Below are positions 1 through 10,227 of a DNA stretch of 64,000 bases, piece by piece (position 1 is the stretch's first letter; every line of letters starts with the position of its first letter). The position numbers and the translations under genes were made by a program. Origin of the DNA: Pseudomonas sp. L5B5 (GTDB taxonomy: Bacteria > Pseudomonadota > Gammaproteobacteria > Pseudomonadales > Pseudomonadaceae); assembly GCF_020520285.1 (NCBI RefSeq), contig NZ_CP084742.1:1-64000 (forward strand). Reading direction: 5' to 3'. The notes beneath the pieces are model-generated. The model did no database searches. It was not told the DNA's origin and saw only the letters and a list, made by a program, of their open reading frames with translations.

Positions 1-2937
1 ATGTCCTCACTGATCTGTATCAAGCGTCCGCTCCGGCACCTGTGCCGGTTGTCATTGGCCGTGGCCCTGGCGGTCGCCAGCGTCCCCGGGGCGGTCCAGG
101 CCCAGGAGCCGGCCGCTGGGGTAGTCGCCTTCGACATTGCCCAGGGGCCGCTGGATCAGGTGCTCCTGGATATCTCGCGCCAGAGTGGGGCACCGATCTC
201 CTTTCGCCAGGACCTGGTGCAAGGCAAGCAGGGCCCGGCCATTCGCGGCGCACTGCAGACCCGCCAGGCGCTGGAGCGGGCACTGCTGGGCAGCGGCCTG
301 GAGGTCGAGGCCAGCGAGCAGGGCCTGGTACTGCGCCCTGCCGCGGCCCGGGTCCCGTCACCGGCGACCCGGCCCAGCAGCGCTGCCAGCGCCAGCGAGC
401 CGCGGCTATCGAAGGTCACGGTCACGGGGTCGCGCATCGCCCGGGCCCAGACCGACGGCGCGACCCCGGTGACCGTGATCACCCAGCAGGAGATGGAGGC
501 CCGGGGCTACCGCAACGTCTACGACGCCCTGGCGTCCCACACCCAGAACACCGGCATGACCCAGGGCGAGGACTACGGCAATACCTGGCAGCCGGCGGCC
601 AGCGCCCTCAACCTGCGCGGCCTGGGGCCTAATCACACGCTGGTGCTGATCAACGGCCGACGGGTGGCGGACTACCCGACGGCCTATGGCGGCCAGGTCA
701 ACTTCACTAACCTGGCCAACATCCCTTCGGCGGTCATCGAGCGCATCGAGATCCTCAGCAGCGGGGCCTCGGCGGTCTACGGCTCGGATGCCATCGCCGG
801 GGTGGTCAACATCATCCTCAAGAAGAAGATCGACGGTATCGACCTCAACCTGCGTGGCGGCACCACCGAACGTGGCGGCGGCGACAACCAGCGGCTGCAG
901 TTGAGCGGGGGCGGCAGCTGGGGCGACTTCGATGGCCTGTTCGGCCTGGAGCTGACCCGACGCGAACCGATCTGGGCCGACGACCGCGGTTTCATGAGCA
1001 GCAGTCCGGCGGTGGATGTCGGCTACCGGCGCAACCTCGACACCGGTGGCTACCTGGGGCCGGGCTGTGGCGCCTACCAGGGCACCTTCGGCAACCACCT
1101 GGGCGGCAGCGGCGGGCGCTGCACCACCGACCAGATGTACAACGACTACTGGACCTTGCAGACCCAGAAGGAAAACTACGATGGCTACACCCGCGGTACC
1201 TGGCATTTCAGCGACAGCGGCCAGGTGTACGCCGACCTGATGTACGGCCTGGACCATATCCAGAACAACACCCGGGGGCCGACCTTCACCTCGCCGGATT
1301 TCATCAATGCCAACACGGGCAATCTGGAGCGCTGGTTCCGGCGTTTCTCCGAGGAGGAGATCGGCGGGCGCACCAGCAACAACAGCAAATGGCGGGAAAC
1401 TTCCTGGACTGGCACCCTGGGGATGTCCGACCAGATCGGCGACAGCGGCTGGAGCTACGAGCTGGCGGCCAACCGTTCGCAGTACCGCAGCGTGCGCAGC
1501 ACCCGCTACCGGCCGCTGTCGACCATCCGCGATTTCTACCTGGGCCCGCAGTTGGGGACCCAGGATGGGCATCCGGTGTTCGCCCCGGACCCGGCGCGCC
1601 TGGACCGGCCCTTGACGAGCGATGAGTGGCGACAGTTTCGCCGCAACCTGACCGAGACCAGCCGTTCGGTGTCGCAGACCTACAACGCCTCGATCAACGG
1701 CGAGCTGTTCGACCTGCCCGCCGGCCCGGTGGGGTTTGCCGGGGTGCTGGAGCTGGGCAAGCAGCAGTACCGTGTCGAGCCTGATTCGGCGCTCAACGAA
1801 GGCGCGTTCTACGGCACCGCGCCGGCGCAGGAGTCCGGTGGTTCGCGCAAGCGCTATGCCGTGGGCGGCGAGTTCAGCGTACCGGTCACCGACACGGTGC
1901 TGGCATCCCTGGCCGGACGCTGGGACCAGTACAAGTTCGCCGACCGCAGCGAGCAGCAGAAGACCTACAACCTGGGCCTGGAATGGCGTCCGCTGACCAG
2001 CCTGCTGGTGCGCGGCAGCTATGGCACCAGCTTTCGCGCGCCGGACCTGAACTACATCTACCAGGCCGACAACAACGGTTACTACCCCGACCAGGTCGAC
2101 TACTACGGTTGCAGCCAGGGCGTGGAGGGCGCTTGCGATCGCGGGCGTGTGGACTACGTGCAGAGTGGCACCAGCGACCTCAAGTCCGAGCGCGGCAAGT
2201 CCTGGACCTATGGACTGGTCTGGTCGCCGTCGCGCAACTTCGACATTTCCGCCGACTACTGGCGCGTGCAGATTGACGACCTGCTGACCACCGTGGACCA
2301 GAACCGCCTGCTGCAAGAGGAAAATGCCTGTCGCAGCGGTGCCCAGGACATCAGCTCGGCCAGTTGCCAGGCGGTGCTGGCACGGGTCCAGCGCAACCCC
2401 GGCGATGCCGCGGTGGACCCGAACAAGCTGCAAGAGGTGCGGGTCAATGCCATCAACGCCGCCAGCGAGCGGGTCAGCGGCCTGGACCTCAAGAGCAATA
2501 TCCGCTGGGGAGCTGGCGACTACGGGGCGTTCAGCTCGACCCTGGGCTACACGCTGGTGCTCTCGCACTACTACAAGGAATCCGAGCAGGCCACGAGCCT
2601 GGATTTGCGCTCCGACCGCAGCAACCATGACTGGCGCAGCAAGGCCAACGCCAGCCTGACCTGGGACTACGAGCATTACAGCGCGACCTTGACGGGCATC
2701 CGTTATGGCAGCGTCACCAATGGCAACGGCGACGGCCGGCTCTCGCCCTGGACCGTGTTCAATGCCAGCGCCCGCTACAAGATCAACGACCGCGCCAGCC
2801 TGGGGCTGACCGTCAACAACCTGCTCAACCAGTACAAGCACGACGATTCCGCTGGCTGGCCCTATTACCCCACCGGCAACTACGACGCCTACGGGCGCCA
2901 GTGGTGGCTGGACATGAGCTACCACTTCGGCAGTTGA
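1..2937 (+). CDS. TonB-dependent outer-membrane receptor with STN signalling domain
   Basis: The 978-aa precursor has a signal peptide at about residues 1-34 ending AVQA. An STN domain follows at about 44-112, then a plug at about 138-275 with the usual LRGLG..HTLVLINGRR and GSDAIAGVVNIILKK motifs, and a C-terminal barrel. STN domains normally contact a FecR-type anti-sigma factor, so this receptor may sense as well as import its ligand; no sigma/anti-sigma pair lies next to it here, though one could sit left of the window. The ATG is the first base of the window and matches a normal signal peptide start. The protein ends HFGS rather than in the terminal Phe or Trp usual for barrel proteins. 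It is a paralogue of the next gene. The ligand is unknown; the yejABEF-type importer downstream suggests a peptide or peptidic metallophore. Confidence 0.9.
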   Translation: MSSLICIKRPLRHLCRLSLAVALAVASVPGAVQAQEPAAGVVAFDIAQGPLDQVLLDISRQSGAPISFRQDLVQGKQGPAIRGALQTRQALERALLGSGLEVEASEQGLVLRPAAARVPSPATRPSSAASASEPRLSKVTVTGSRIARAQTDGATPVTVITQQEMEARGYRNVYDALASHTQNTGMTQGEDYGNTWQPAASALNLRGLGPNHTLVLINGRRVADYPTAYGGQVNFTNLANIPSAVIERIEILSSGASAVYGSDAIAGVVNIILKKKIDGIDLNLRGGTTERGGGDNQRLQLSGGGSWGDFDGLFGLELTRREPIWADDRGFMSSSPAVDVGYRRNLDTGGYLGPGCGAYQGTFGNHLGGSGGRCTTDQMYNDYWTLQTQKENYDGYTRGTWHFSDSGQVYADLMYGLDHIQNNTRGPTFTSPDFINANTGNLERWFRRFSEEEIGGRTSNNSKWRETSWTGTLGMSDQIGDSGWSYELAANRSQYRSVRSTRYRPLSTIRDFYLGPQLGTQDGHPVFAPDPARLDRPLTSDEWRQFRRNLTETSRSVSQTYNASINGELFDLPAGPVGFAGVLELGKQQYRVEPDSALNEGAFYGTAPAQESGGSRKRYAVGGEFSVPVTDTVLASLAGRWDQYKFADRSEQQKTYNLGLEWRPLTSLLVRGSYGTSFRAPDLNYIYQADNNGYYPDQVDYYGCSQGVEGACDRGRVDYVQSGTSDLKSERGKSWTYGLVWSPSRNFDISADYWRVQIDDLLTTVDQNRLLQEENACRSGAQDISSASCQAVLARVQRNPGDAAVDPNKLQEVRVNAINAASERVSGLDLKSNIRWGAGDYGAFSSTLGYTLVLSHYYKESEQATSLDLRSDRSNHDWRSKANASLTWDYEHYSATLTGIRYGSVTNGNGDGRLSPWTVFNASARYKINDRASLGLTVNNLLNQYKHDDSAGWPYYPTGNYDAYGRQWWLDMSYHFGS

Positions 2938-2991
2938 ATCAACACGCAGGCCTTCGGCGAACCCTCAAGCGCTGTGGCCCTGCGGGCCATG

Positions 2992-3039
2992 CGCAGCCTG
3001 CGGCAGCGGCTACACGAGGCGGTGTTTGTGCCGCTGCCG
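2992..3039. repeat. REP-like palindrome between the two receptor genes
   Basis: CGGCAGCGGC (3001-3010) and GCCGCTGCCG (3030-3039) form a perfect 10-bp inverted repeat around a 19-nt spacer. The arms continue imperfectly outward as gcagcctg and gagcttgc. This looks like one of the extragenic palindromes common in fluorescent pseudomonads. It could reduce read-through or stabilise the upstream mRNA end. No T-tract follows. Confidence 0.5.
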
Positions 3040-3198
3040 AGCTTGCGAGGCTGTGACAAGGCCAACAGGCCTTCGGTGACCCGGAGAATGGCCATCCCGA
3101 TGGGCATAAGGTCAGCATCCAACGGTCTAAACCGGACCTATAAAAAACCTCTGGCCATTGCACATCCCTGCATAAACCTAACGCAGGGATGGTTGTCC

Positions 3199-6105
3199 AT
3201 GAGTCTGTCTGTACCTCGTAAATCCCCCTTGAGCCTGGCCTTGCTGCTGACTTTCCAGGTGCTGCCGGCCTGGGCCGCGAACGAGCCGTTCGATTTGCCC
3301 GCCGGTCCGCTGGACCAGACGCTGCTGGGCATCTCGCGCCAGAGCGGCCTGCCGATTTCCTTCTCCCAGGCACTGGTGGCCGGGCATTCGGCCCCGGCGA
3401 TCAAGGGCTCGCTCAGCCATGGCCAGGCGTTGGCCCTGGCATTGCAGGGCACGGGCCTGAAGGACGAGGAGGGCGCCGAGGGCGTGGTGATCAGCGCCGC
3501 AGATGCGCCGGCCAGCCGTGTGGCCGCGGCCCCGGCGACTTTCGCCGAGCCCACCACCCAGCTGCAGCGGGTGGAAGTCACCGGCTCGGCGATTCGCCGG
3601 GTCGATGCCGAGACGGCAGTACCCGTCACTGTCATGCGGGTCGAGAAGCTGCGCGAGCAGGGGGTGACCAGCACCGAGGAATTGATCAACCGTATTTCCG
3701 CCAACCAGTCATCGGTGGGTTCCGGGCGTTCGGTGGGTTCCAGCAGTGGTGGTGCGGCGTTCGCCGACCTGCGGGGCATTGGCCCGAACAAGACCCTGGT
3801 GTTGCTCAACGGCCGACGCCTGAGCAACAACGCCACGGGCAGCAGCAATGGTTCCGGGGTCGACCTGAATACCATCCCCTTTGCCGCCATCGACCGGGTT
3901 GAGGTGTTGCGAGACGGCGCCTCGGCGCTGTACGGCACCGACGCCATCGGCGGGGTGATCAACTTCATCACCAAGACCAGCCTGACCACCGGCCAGGTCA
4001 GCACCAGCTACGACACACCGACCCATTCCGGCGGCGGCCAGAGCAAGAACTTCAGCGGTAGCTGGGGGTTTGGTGACCTGGAAGAAGATCGCTTCAATGT
4101 GTTCGGTGTGGTCAGTCACGACAAGCAGGAGCGCCTGGCAGCCAAGGACCGTGGCTACACCTACAACTACCAGCCCGGCCGCGGCCTGGACTACACCTCC
4201 GGCACTGCCTTCCCGGCCAACTGGAGCCAGGGCGGCAACGCTACCAACCCCTTGGCCGGTTCCGGCTGCAACGCCCCGGGGTTGCTGTCGCGCAACGGCA
4301 TCTGCCGGCAGAGCCTGTGGAGTTACCTGGACCTGGTGCCGGAAACCGAGAAGACCTCGGCGTTCGCCAAGGCCACGGGCAAGCTCAGTGACGAACACAA
4401 CGTCAGCCTGGAGTACTTCTGGGCGCGCAACCAGAACCGCACCCAGATCGGCCCCGGCACCCTGATGGGCAACCAGGTCGACCCCGGTACCGCGTTCTAT
4501 CCGGGCAATGGCATCACCCCCGGCCCCAGCGATTTTGTCCTCGATTCCTCGCAGCCGGTATCGGTCAACTGGCGTGAAGCCTCGGTCGGCGCGCGCCGGC
4601 ATGAAGACGACAACAGCAACCAGCGCTTGCTGCTGAGCTTCGATGGCAGCGTGGCCGGCTGGGACTACAACGTGGGCGCGGCCTACAACCAGAACAAGGT
4701 GACCAACACCATTCGCAGCGGTTATGTCAGCGATCTGGCCGTGCGCCAGGGCATCGCCAGCGGGGTGATCAACCCGTTCGGGGCGCAAACGCCAGCCGGT
4801 GAAGCCCTGCTTGCCGCCAACACGGTGAGTGGCGATTACGGCAGCGCCGTGGGCAGGGTCAAGTCCATCGACGGGCGTGCCAGCCGCGAGATCGGCGACT
4901 GGTTCGGTGCAGGCCCTGCGGGGCTGGCCCTGGGGGGCGAATACCGCAAGGAGGACTTCCACCAGGATTTCGCCGCTTTTGCCGGCGACTTGCAGAACCT
5001 GGGGGTCGACCCCAATGGCGCAGTGGCGGGTGACCGCAGCGTGCAGGCCGAATATGCCGAGCTGAACGTTCCGCTGCTCGACAGCCTGGAGCTGTCGGCG
5101 GCGGTGCGCCACGACAAGTACAGCGACTTCGGCAGCACCACCAACCCCAAGTATTCGTTCCGCTTCCAGCCGTTTCGCGAGCTGGTGGTGCGTGGCGCCT
5201 ACAGCGAAGGGTTCCGCGCGCCATCGCTGTATGAGCTGTACAACCCGATCTACACCACCTTCACCAACGCCAACTACAACGACCCGCACCTGTGTGCCGG
5301 CGGCAACCCGAGCAATGGCGGGATCGCCAATCGCGACTGCGCCCAGCAGTTCAACCGCAGCTCCGGCGGCAACCGTGATCTCAAGCCCGAGACCGCGCGC
5401 AACGTGACCTTGGGCTTCGTCTACCAGCCGTTCGAGCGCCTGACCACCGGGCTGGACTTCTGGTGGATCGACATCGCCAACCAGATTGCCGAGTTCCCCG
5501 AGTCGTCGCCGTTCGAGAGTCCTGATCTTTACGCCGATCGCCTGGTGCGCAAGGCCGATGGTTCCATCGATCACGTGGTCACCGGCCTGTCCAACCTGGG
5601 CAAGCTGAAGACCGAAGGGGTCGACGTCAGCTTCGACTATCGCCTGCCGGCCCTGGCCTGGGGCCAGTTTGGCGTGGCCTTGCAAGGCACCTATGTCAAT
5701 CGCTACGAATATCAGCAGGAGCTCAAGGGTGCCTTCATCGACAAGTTGGGGGATTTTCGCGGTGGCGACTTTTCGTCGGCCGGCGCCGTGGCGCGCTGGC
5801 GCCACAGCCTGACCGCGAGCTGGAGCCAGGGGCCGCTGGGTGCCAGCCTGACCAATCGCTACACCAGCGGCTACCACGACTCCGACCCCAGCACTCATCA
5901 CAGCGTCGGCGCCTACAGCGTCTGGGACCTGGCCGGCACCTATACCTGGCGCAAATCCCTGGCCGTGACCCTGGGAGTGAAGAACTTGCTGGACCGCGAG
6001 CCGCCGTTCAGCAACCAGACCTACACCTTCCAGAGCGGCTACGACCCGCGTTACTCGGACCCGTTCGGGCGGACCCTGTATACCCGGCTCAGCTACAGCT
6101 TTTGA
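3199..6105 (+). CDS. TonB-dependent outer-membrane receptor with STN domain (second of tandem pair)
   Basis: This 968-aa protein has a signal peptide ending PAWA at about residue 26. An STN domain (about 31-100) begins FDLPAGPLDQTLLGISRQSG, close to the same stretch in the preceding receptor. The plug carries LRGIGPNKTLVLLNGRR and GTDAIGGVINFITK, and the barrel ends in the classical aromatic LSYSF. The frame is open upstream, but the ATG at 3199 is chosen because it starts a clean signal peptide and follows a GCAGGGA ribosome site. The two receptors look like an old tandem duplication that has diverged in the barrel, so they may take related but different ligands. The ABC importer 195 bp downstream on the same strand is the likely inner-membrane partner. 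Confidence 0.9.
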   Translation: MSLSVPRKSPLSLALLLTFQVLPAWAANEPFDLPAGPLDQTLLGISRQSGLPISFSQALVAGHSAPAIKGSLSHGQALALALQGTGLKDEEGAEGVVISAADAPASRVAAAPATFAEPTTQLQRVEVTGSAIRRVDAETAVPVTVMRVEKLREQGVTSTEELINRISANQSSVGSGRSVGSSSGGAAFADLRGIGPNKTLVLLNGRRLSNNATGSSNGSGVDLNTIPFAAIDRVEVLRDGASALYGTDAIGGVINFITKTSLTTGQVSTSYDTPTHSGGGQSKNFSGSWGFGDLEEDRFNVFGVVSHDKQERLAAKDRGYTYNYQPGRGLDYTSGTAFPANWSQGGNATNPLAGSGCNAPGLLSRNGICRQSLWSYLDLVPETEKTSAFAKATGKLSDEHNVSLEYFWARNQNRTQIGPGTLMGNQVDPGTAFYPGNGITPGPSDFVLDSSQPVSVNWREASVGARRHEDDNSNQRLLLSFDGSVAGWDYNVGAAYNQNKVTNTIRSGYVSDLAVRQGIASGVINPFGAQTPAGEALLAANTVSGDYGSAVGRVKSIDGRASREIGDWFGAGPAGLALGGEYRKEDFHQDFAAFAGDLQNLGVDPNGAVAGDRSVQAEYAELNVPLLDSLELSAAVRHDKYSDFGSTTNPKYSFRFQPFRELVVRGAYSEGFRAPSLYELYNPIYTTFTNANYNDPHLCAGGNPSNGGIANRDCAQQFNRSSGGNRDLKPETARNVTLGFVYQPFERLTTGLDFWWIDIANQIAEFPESSPFESPDLYADRLVRKADGSIDHVVTGLSNLGKLKTEGVDVSFDYRLPALAWGQFGVALQGTYVNRYEYQQELKGAFIDKLGDFRGGDFSSAGAVARWRHSLTASWSQGPLGASLTNRYTSGYHDSDPSTHHSVGAYSVWDLAGTYTWRKSLAVTLGVKNLLDREPPFSNQTYTFQSGYDPRYSDPFGRTLYTRLSYSF

Positions 6106-6300
6106 AGGAGCCGATAACGGCAGTCCGAAAGCTTTTTAGTAACCAATGGATCTAGCCCCGCCCTATAAAAATGCCGGCCTGGTTGCACAACACAGGCAGG
6201 AGCGGGGCGTTGCGATCATCGAGAACCGTGACCGGGAACCTGGCACGCGGGCCATCAAGGCCGGCGAGCCCCCGGGCACTGTCCAGAGGGGCTTGTTGCA

Positions 6301-8154
6301 ATGCAGTTGCGAACCATCTTCTTGCTCTGGTTGTGGGTGCTGCTGAGCCCGGCGGTGTCGGCCGCCGTGCAACCGTCGTTGACGGTGTATGGCGAAGCGC
6401 CGAAATACCCGGCGGGCTTCAGCCACTTCGACTACGCCAATCCTGATGCGCCCAAGGGCGGCAGCCTGAAGCGTTCCTCCCTGGAAAGCGGGCCGTTCGA
6501 CCATCTGATCCCCTATGTCGACAAGGGCACCGGGGTGGCCGAGATCGACGGCTGGGTCTATGCGCCCCTGGCCTTTCGCTCCCAGGATGAGCCCTACACC
6601 GTCTATGGCCTGGTGGCCCAGGGCTTCGAGCTGGCCCCGGACCGGCGCTGGCTGCGGGTCTACCTGAATCCGGCGGCGCGCTTCGAGGACGGGCGGCCGA
6701 TCACCGCCAGCGATGTGCGTTTTACCTTCGAGCTGCTGATGACCCAGGGCAGCCTCAAATACCGCCAGCAGTTCGTCGATGTAGCCGAGGTGTTGGTGGA
6801 GTCGCCGAGCCAGGTGCGCTTCGTGTTCAAGAATGCCGAGAGCCGCACCTTGCCCTTGGACCTGGCGTCGTTGCCGGTGCTGCCCGAGCACTGGTGGCGC
6901 GGGCGCAATTTTGCCGATGGCGGTGGCTTCGAGCCGCCGCTGGGCAGTGGCCCGTACCGGGTGGCCAAAGTGGATGCCGGGCGCAGCGTGACCTTCGAAC
7001 GGGCCAGGGACTGGTGGGGCGCACAGTTGCCGGTGGCTCGCGGACGCTACAACTTCGACCGCCTGCGCCTGGAGTTCTTCGCCGATACCGACGTAGCGCG
7101 GCAGATCCTCAAGGCCGGGGGCTATGACTACAATCGCGAGTTCTCTGCCACCGCCTATACCATCGGTTATGCCGGCAGCGCCCTGGAGGAGGGCCGTCTG
7201 CAGCGTGAGCACCTGGCCCCGGGCGCGGCCCAGGGCGCCCAGGGTTTCATCTTCAACCTGCAGCGTCCGGCGTTCCAGGATCGCCGGGTGCGCCAGGCCA
7301 TCGCCTTGCTGTGGGACTTCGAATGGAGCAACCGGCAGATGATGCGTGGCATGTACCTGCGCCAGCGCAGCTTCTTCTCCCATAGCGAGCTGGCGGCGGT
7401 CGGCCTGCCCTCGGCCGAGGAGCTGAAGATCCTCGAGCCCTGGCGCGGGCAGGTGCCGGACGAGGTGTTCAGCCAGGTTTTCCAAGCCCCCCGGACCGAT
7501 GGCAGCGGGATCGTGCGGGACCAGCAGATGCACGCGCTGCAACTGCTTGGCGAGGCGGGCTGGACGCCTCGTGGCGACCGCCTGGTGAATGCTGCCGGTG
7601 AACCGTTGCAGTTCACCTTCCTCAATGGCCAGAAGGGGTTCGAGCGGCTGTTGCTGCCATTCAAGCGCAACCTCGCGCAGATCGGCATCGGCTTCGACAT
7701 TCGCCAGGTGGACAACGCGCAATACACCAGCCGGGTGCGCAGCCGCGACTACGACATGATCGTCGCCGCCTATCCGGTATCCCAGGCCCCGGGGCGCGAA
7801 CTGTTCAACTACTACGGCGCCGACGGTGCCGACGACCCCGGCTCCAACAACTACATGGTGCTCAAGAACCCGGTGGTGGATGCCTTGCTCGAGGGCCTGG
7901 TCCAGGCCGACAACCGTGCCAGCATGCTGGCCCATGCCCGTGCCCTGGATCGGGTGTTGCAGTGGGGCTACTACTGGATTCCCAATTACTACCCGCCGGG
8001 CATTTCCACGGTGTGGTGGAACCGCTTCGGCCGACCGGAGATGGCCCCGCTGTATGACGCCGGGCTGGACAGCTGGTGGGAAATCAGCCCGACGGCGCTG
8101 ACCCAGGGGCAGTTGCACAAGCGCAGTGCGGAGGCCGTCCATGCTGGGTTATAG
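6301..8154 (+). CDS. yejA: YejA-type periplasmic peptide-binding protein
   Basis: This 617-aa protein is an extracellular solute-binding protein of family 5. It has a signal peptide ending VSAA near residue 22, then [19 protein letters not shown], which resembles E. coli YejA, and it keeps the late motifs VRSRDYDM and [11 protein letters not shown]. YejA delivers oligopeptides, including microcin C-type compounds, to YejBEF. The start has a GAGGGG ribosome site. The stop overlaps the next gene by 14 nt, so the four yej-like genes form one operon. Placement after two STN receptors argues for a specialised peptide or peptide-metallophore rather than general peptide nutrition; that is inference. 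Confidence 0.88.
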   Translation: MQLRTIFLLWLWVLLSPAVSAAVQPSLTVYGEAPKYPAGFSHFDYANPDAPKGGSLKRSSLESGPFDHLIPYVDKGTGVAEIDGWVYAPLAFRSQDEPYTVYGLVAQGFELAPDRRWLRVYLNPAARFEDGRPITASDVRFTFELLMTQGSLKYRQQFVDVAEVLVESPSQVRFVFKNAESRTLPLDLASLPVLPEHWWRGRNFADGGGFEPPLGSGPYRVAKVDAGRSVTFERARDWWGAQLPVARGRYNFDRLRLEFFADTDVARQILKAGGYDYNREFSATAYTIGYAGSALEEGRLQREHLAPGAAQGAQGFIFNLQRPAFQDRRVRQAIALLWDFEWSNRQMMRGMYLRQRSFFSHSELAAVGLPSAEELKILEPWRGQVPDEVFSQVFQAPRTDGSGIVRDQQMHALQLLGEAGWTPRGDRLVNAAGEPLQFTFLNGQKGFERLLLPFKRNLAQIGIGFDIRQVDNAQYTSRVRSRDYDMIVAAYPVSQAPGRELFNYYGADGADDPGSNNYMVLKNPVVDALLEGLVQADNRASMLAHARALDRVLQWGYYWIPNYYPPGISTVWWNRFGRPEMAPLYDAGLDSWWEISPTALTQGQLHKRSAEAVHAGL

Positions 8155-9205
8155 CCTGCGGCGCCTGCTGCTGATCGTGCCGACCTTGCTGTGCATCCTG
8201 CTGGTCAACTTCGTCATCGTCCAGGCCGCTCCCGGAGGCCCGGTGGAACAAGCCATCGCTCGCTTGCAGGGTATCGGCGCCACGGGCGCGACCGGTGGCG
8301 GGCACGTCGAGAGCGTGGCTGGGCAATCACGCGCCAGCCGGGGCCTGGACCCCAAGCTGCTGGCGGACATCGAACGCCAGTACGGTTTCGACAAGCCCGC
8401 CAGCGAGCGCTTGTGGCTGATGCTGGGGCAATACGCCCGGCTGGATTTCGGCACGAGCTTCTTCCGTGGCGCCACGGTCACCGAACTGATCCTGGACAAG
8501 CTGCCGGTGACCCTGTCCCTGGGCTTGTGGGCGACCCTGATCACCTACCTGGTGTCGATCCCCCTGGGGATTCGCAAGGCCGTGCACAACGGCTCGGCCT
8601 TCGATGTCTGGAGCAGCGCGGCGATCATCGTCGGCTACGCCATGCCCGGATTCCTGTTCGCCCTGTTGCTGATCGTGGTGTTCGGTGGCGGCACGCTGCT
8701 GGACTGGTTCCCGGTGCGCGGCCTGGTGTCGGAGGACTTCGATCAGCTTTCGGCCTGGGGCAAGGTGGTCGATTACTTCTGGCACCTGGCGCTGCCGGTC
8801 ACGGCCCTGGTGGTCGGTGGGTTCGCCACCTTGACCCTGTTGACCAAGAACAGCTTCCTCAACGAGATCTCGCGCTTGTACGTGGTCACCGCCCGGGCCA
8901 AGGGCCTGAGCGAACGGCAGGTGCTGTATGGCCATGTGTTTCGCAACGCCATGTTGCTGGTGGTGGCGGGCCTGCCCCAGGCGCTGGTCACGGTGTTCTT
9001 CGGCGGCTCGTTGCTGATCGAAGTGATCTTTTCCCTCGATGGCCTGGGGCGCATGAGCTATGAGGCGGCAGTGGCCCGGGATTACCCGGTGGTGTTCGGC
9101 TCGCTGTTCATCTTCACCCTGTTCGGCCTCTTGATAAAACTGCTCGGCGACCTGTGCTACACCCTGGTCGATCCGCGCATCGATTTTGCGGCGAGGAGCC
9201 TTTGA
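8141..9205 (+). CDS. yejB: YejB-type peptide ABC transporter permease
   Basis: This 354-aa inner-membrane permease of the DppB/OppB class begins with the transmembrane helix [20 protein letters not shown] and then AAPGGPVEQ, typical of YejB. The EAA-loop region lies in [20 protein letters not shown] near residues 250-270. The ATG at 8141 is chosen because GGAGG lies 6 nt upstream at 8130-8134. The coding region overlaps the end of yejA by 14 nt and the start of yejE by one base, indicating translational coupling. It pairs with YejE as the channel of the importer. Confidence 0.9.
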   Translation: MLGYSLRRLLLIVPTLLCILLVNFVIVQAAPGGPVEQAIARLQGIGATGATGGGHVESVAGQSRASRGLDPKLLADIERQYGFDKPASERLWLMLGQYARLDFGTSFFRGATVTELILDKLPVTLSLGLWATLITYLVSIPLGIRKAVHNGSAFDVWSSAAIIVGYAMPGFLFALLLIVVFGGGTLLDWFPVRGLVSEDFDQLSAWGKVVDYFWHLALPVTALVVGGFATLTLLTKNSFLNEISRLYVVTARAKGLSERQVLYGHVFRNAMLLVVAGLPQALVTVFFGGSLLIEVIFSLDGLGRMSYEAAVARDYPVVFGSLFIFTLFGLLIKLLGDLCYTLVDPRIDFAARSL

Positions 9206-10227
9206 TGTTTGTCCTGTCCCCCCTTGGCCGGCGTCGCTGGCAGCGTTTCAAGGCGCACCGGCGTGGCTGGTGGTCACTGTGGCTGTTCCTCGGCCTGTTC
9301 GTCCTGACCCTGGGTGGCGAGCTGTTGGCCAATGACAAGCCGCTGCTGGTGTCCTATCAGGGCCACTGGTACTTCCCGGCGTTCAAGCGCTACACCGAGC
9401 AGGCGTTCGGCGGCCAGTTGCCCTTCCAGCCGGACTACCGCAGTGCCTCGGTACGCCAGTTGGTCGAGGGGCAGGGTGGCTGGCTGCTGTTCGCGCCGAT
9501 TCCCTTCGGCTACGACACCATCAACTACGACCTGACGCAGCCGGCGCCCAGCCCGCCCAGCCGTGACAACTGGCTGGGGACCGACGACCAGGCGCGCGAT
9601 GTGCTGGCGCGGGTGATCTTCGGGGTGCGGGTGTCGTTGCTGTTCGCCCTGTCGCTGACCGCCATCAGCGCGCTGGTCGGCATCGGCGCCGGGGCCCTGC
9701 AGGGTTACTACGGCGGTTGGGTCGATCTGTGGGGGCAACGCTTGCTGGAGGTCTGGTCGGGGCTGCCGGTGCTGTACCTGCTGATCATCCTGTCCGGCTT
9801 CGTCGAGCCGAACTTCTGGTGGCTGCTGGGGATCATGGCGCTGTTTTCCTGGCTGGCCCTGGTGGATGTGGTGCGTACCGAATTCCTGCGCAGCCGCAGC
9901 CTGGAGTACGTCAAGGCCGCCCGGGCGCTGGGGGTCGATGACCTGCAAGTGATGGGGCGGCACATCCTGCCCAATGCCATGAACGCCACCCTGAGCTACC
10001 TGCCGTTCATCCTCACCGGGGCCATCGCGACCTTGTCGGCCCTGGATTTCCTCGGCTTCGGCATGCCGGCCGGCAGCGCTTCGCTGGGCGAGCTGGTGGC
10101 CCAGGGCAAGAGCAACCTGCAGGCGCCTTGGCTGGGGCTGACGGCGTTCTTCGTGCTGGCGCTGATCCTGTCGTTGCTGGTGTTCATCGGTGAAGGCTGC
10201 CGTGATGCCTTCGACCCTAAAAGCTGA
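9205..10227 (+). CDS. yejE: YejE-type peptide ABC transporter permease
   Basis: This is the 340-aa second permease of the importer. It begins LSPLGRRRWQRFKAHRRGWW and then a membrane helix, as YejE does, with a large periplasmic loop ending WLGTDDQARDVLARVIFG. The EAA-type loop is seen as VKAARALGVDDLQVMGRHILPNAM. The ATG shares its A with the stop of yejB (TGATG at 9203-9207) and follows GAGGAG, so the start is well supported. The 3' end overlaps the ATPase gene. Confidence 0.9.
   Translation: MFVLSPLGRRRWQRFKAHRRGWWSLWLFLGLFVLTLGGELLANDKPLLVSYQGHWYFPAFKRYTEQAFGGQLPFQPDYRSASVRQLVEGQGGWLLFAPIPFGYDTINYDLTQPAPSPPSRDNWLGTDDQARDVLARVIFGVRVSLLFALSLTAISALVGIGAGALQGYYGGWVDLWGQRLLEVWSGLPVLYLLIILSGFVEPNFWWLLGIMALFSWLALVDVVRTEFLRSRSLEYVKAARALGVDDLQVMGRHILPNAMNATLSYLPFILTGAIATLSALDFLGFGMPAGSASLGELVAQGKSNLQAPWLGLTAFFVLALILSLLVFIGEGCRDAFDPKS

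Noticed and set aside
406..2925. Long open frame of 839 codons on the minus strand opposite the first receptor
   Set aside because: It has no recognisable domain, a Val/Ala/Gly-rich low-complexity composition, and lies fully under a clear TonB receptor; it is a GC-bias shadow.
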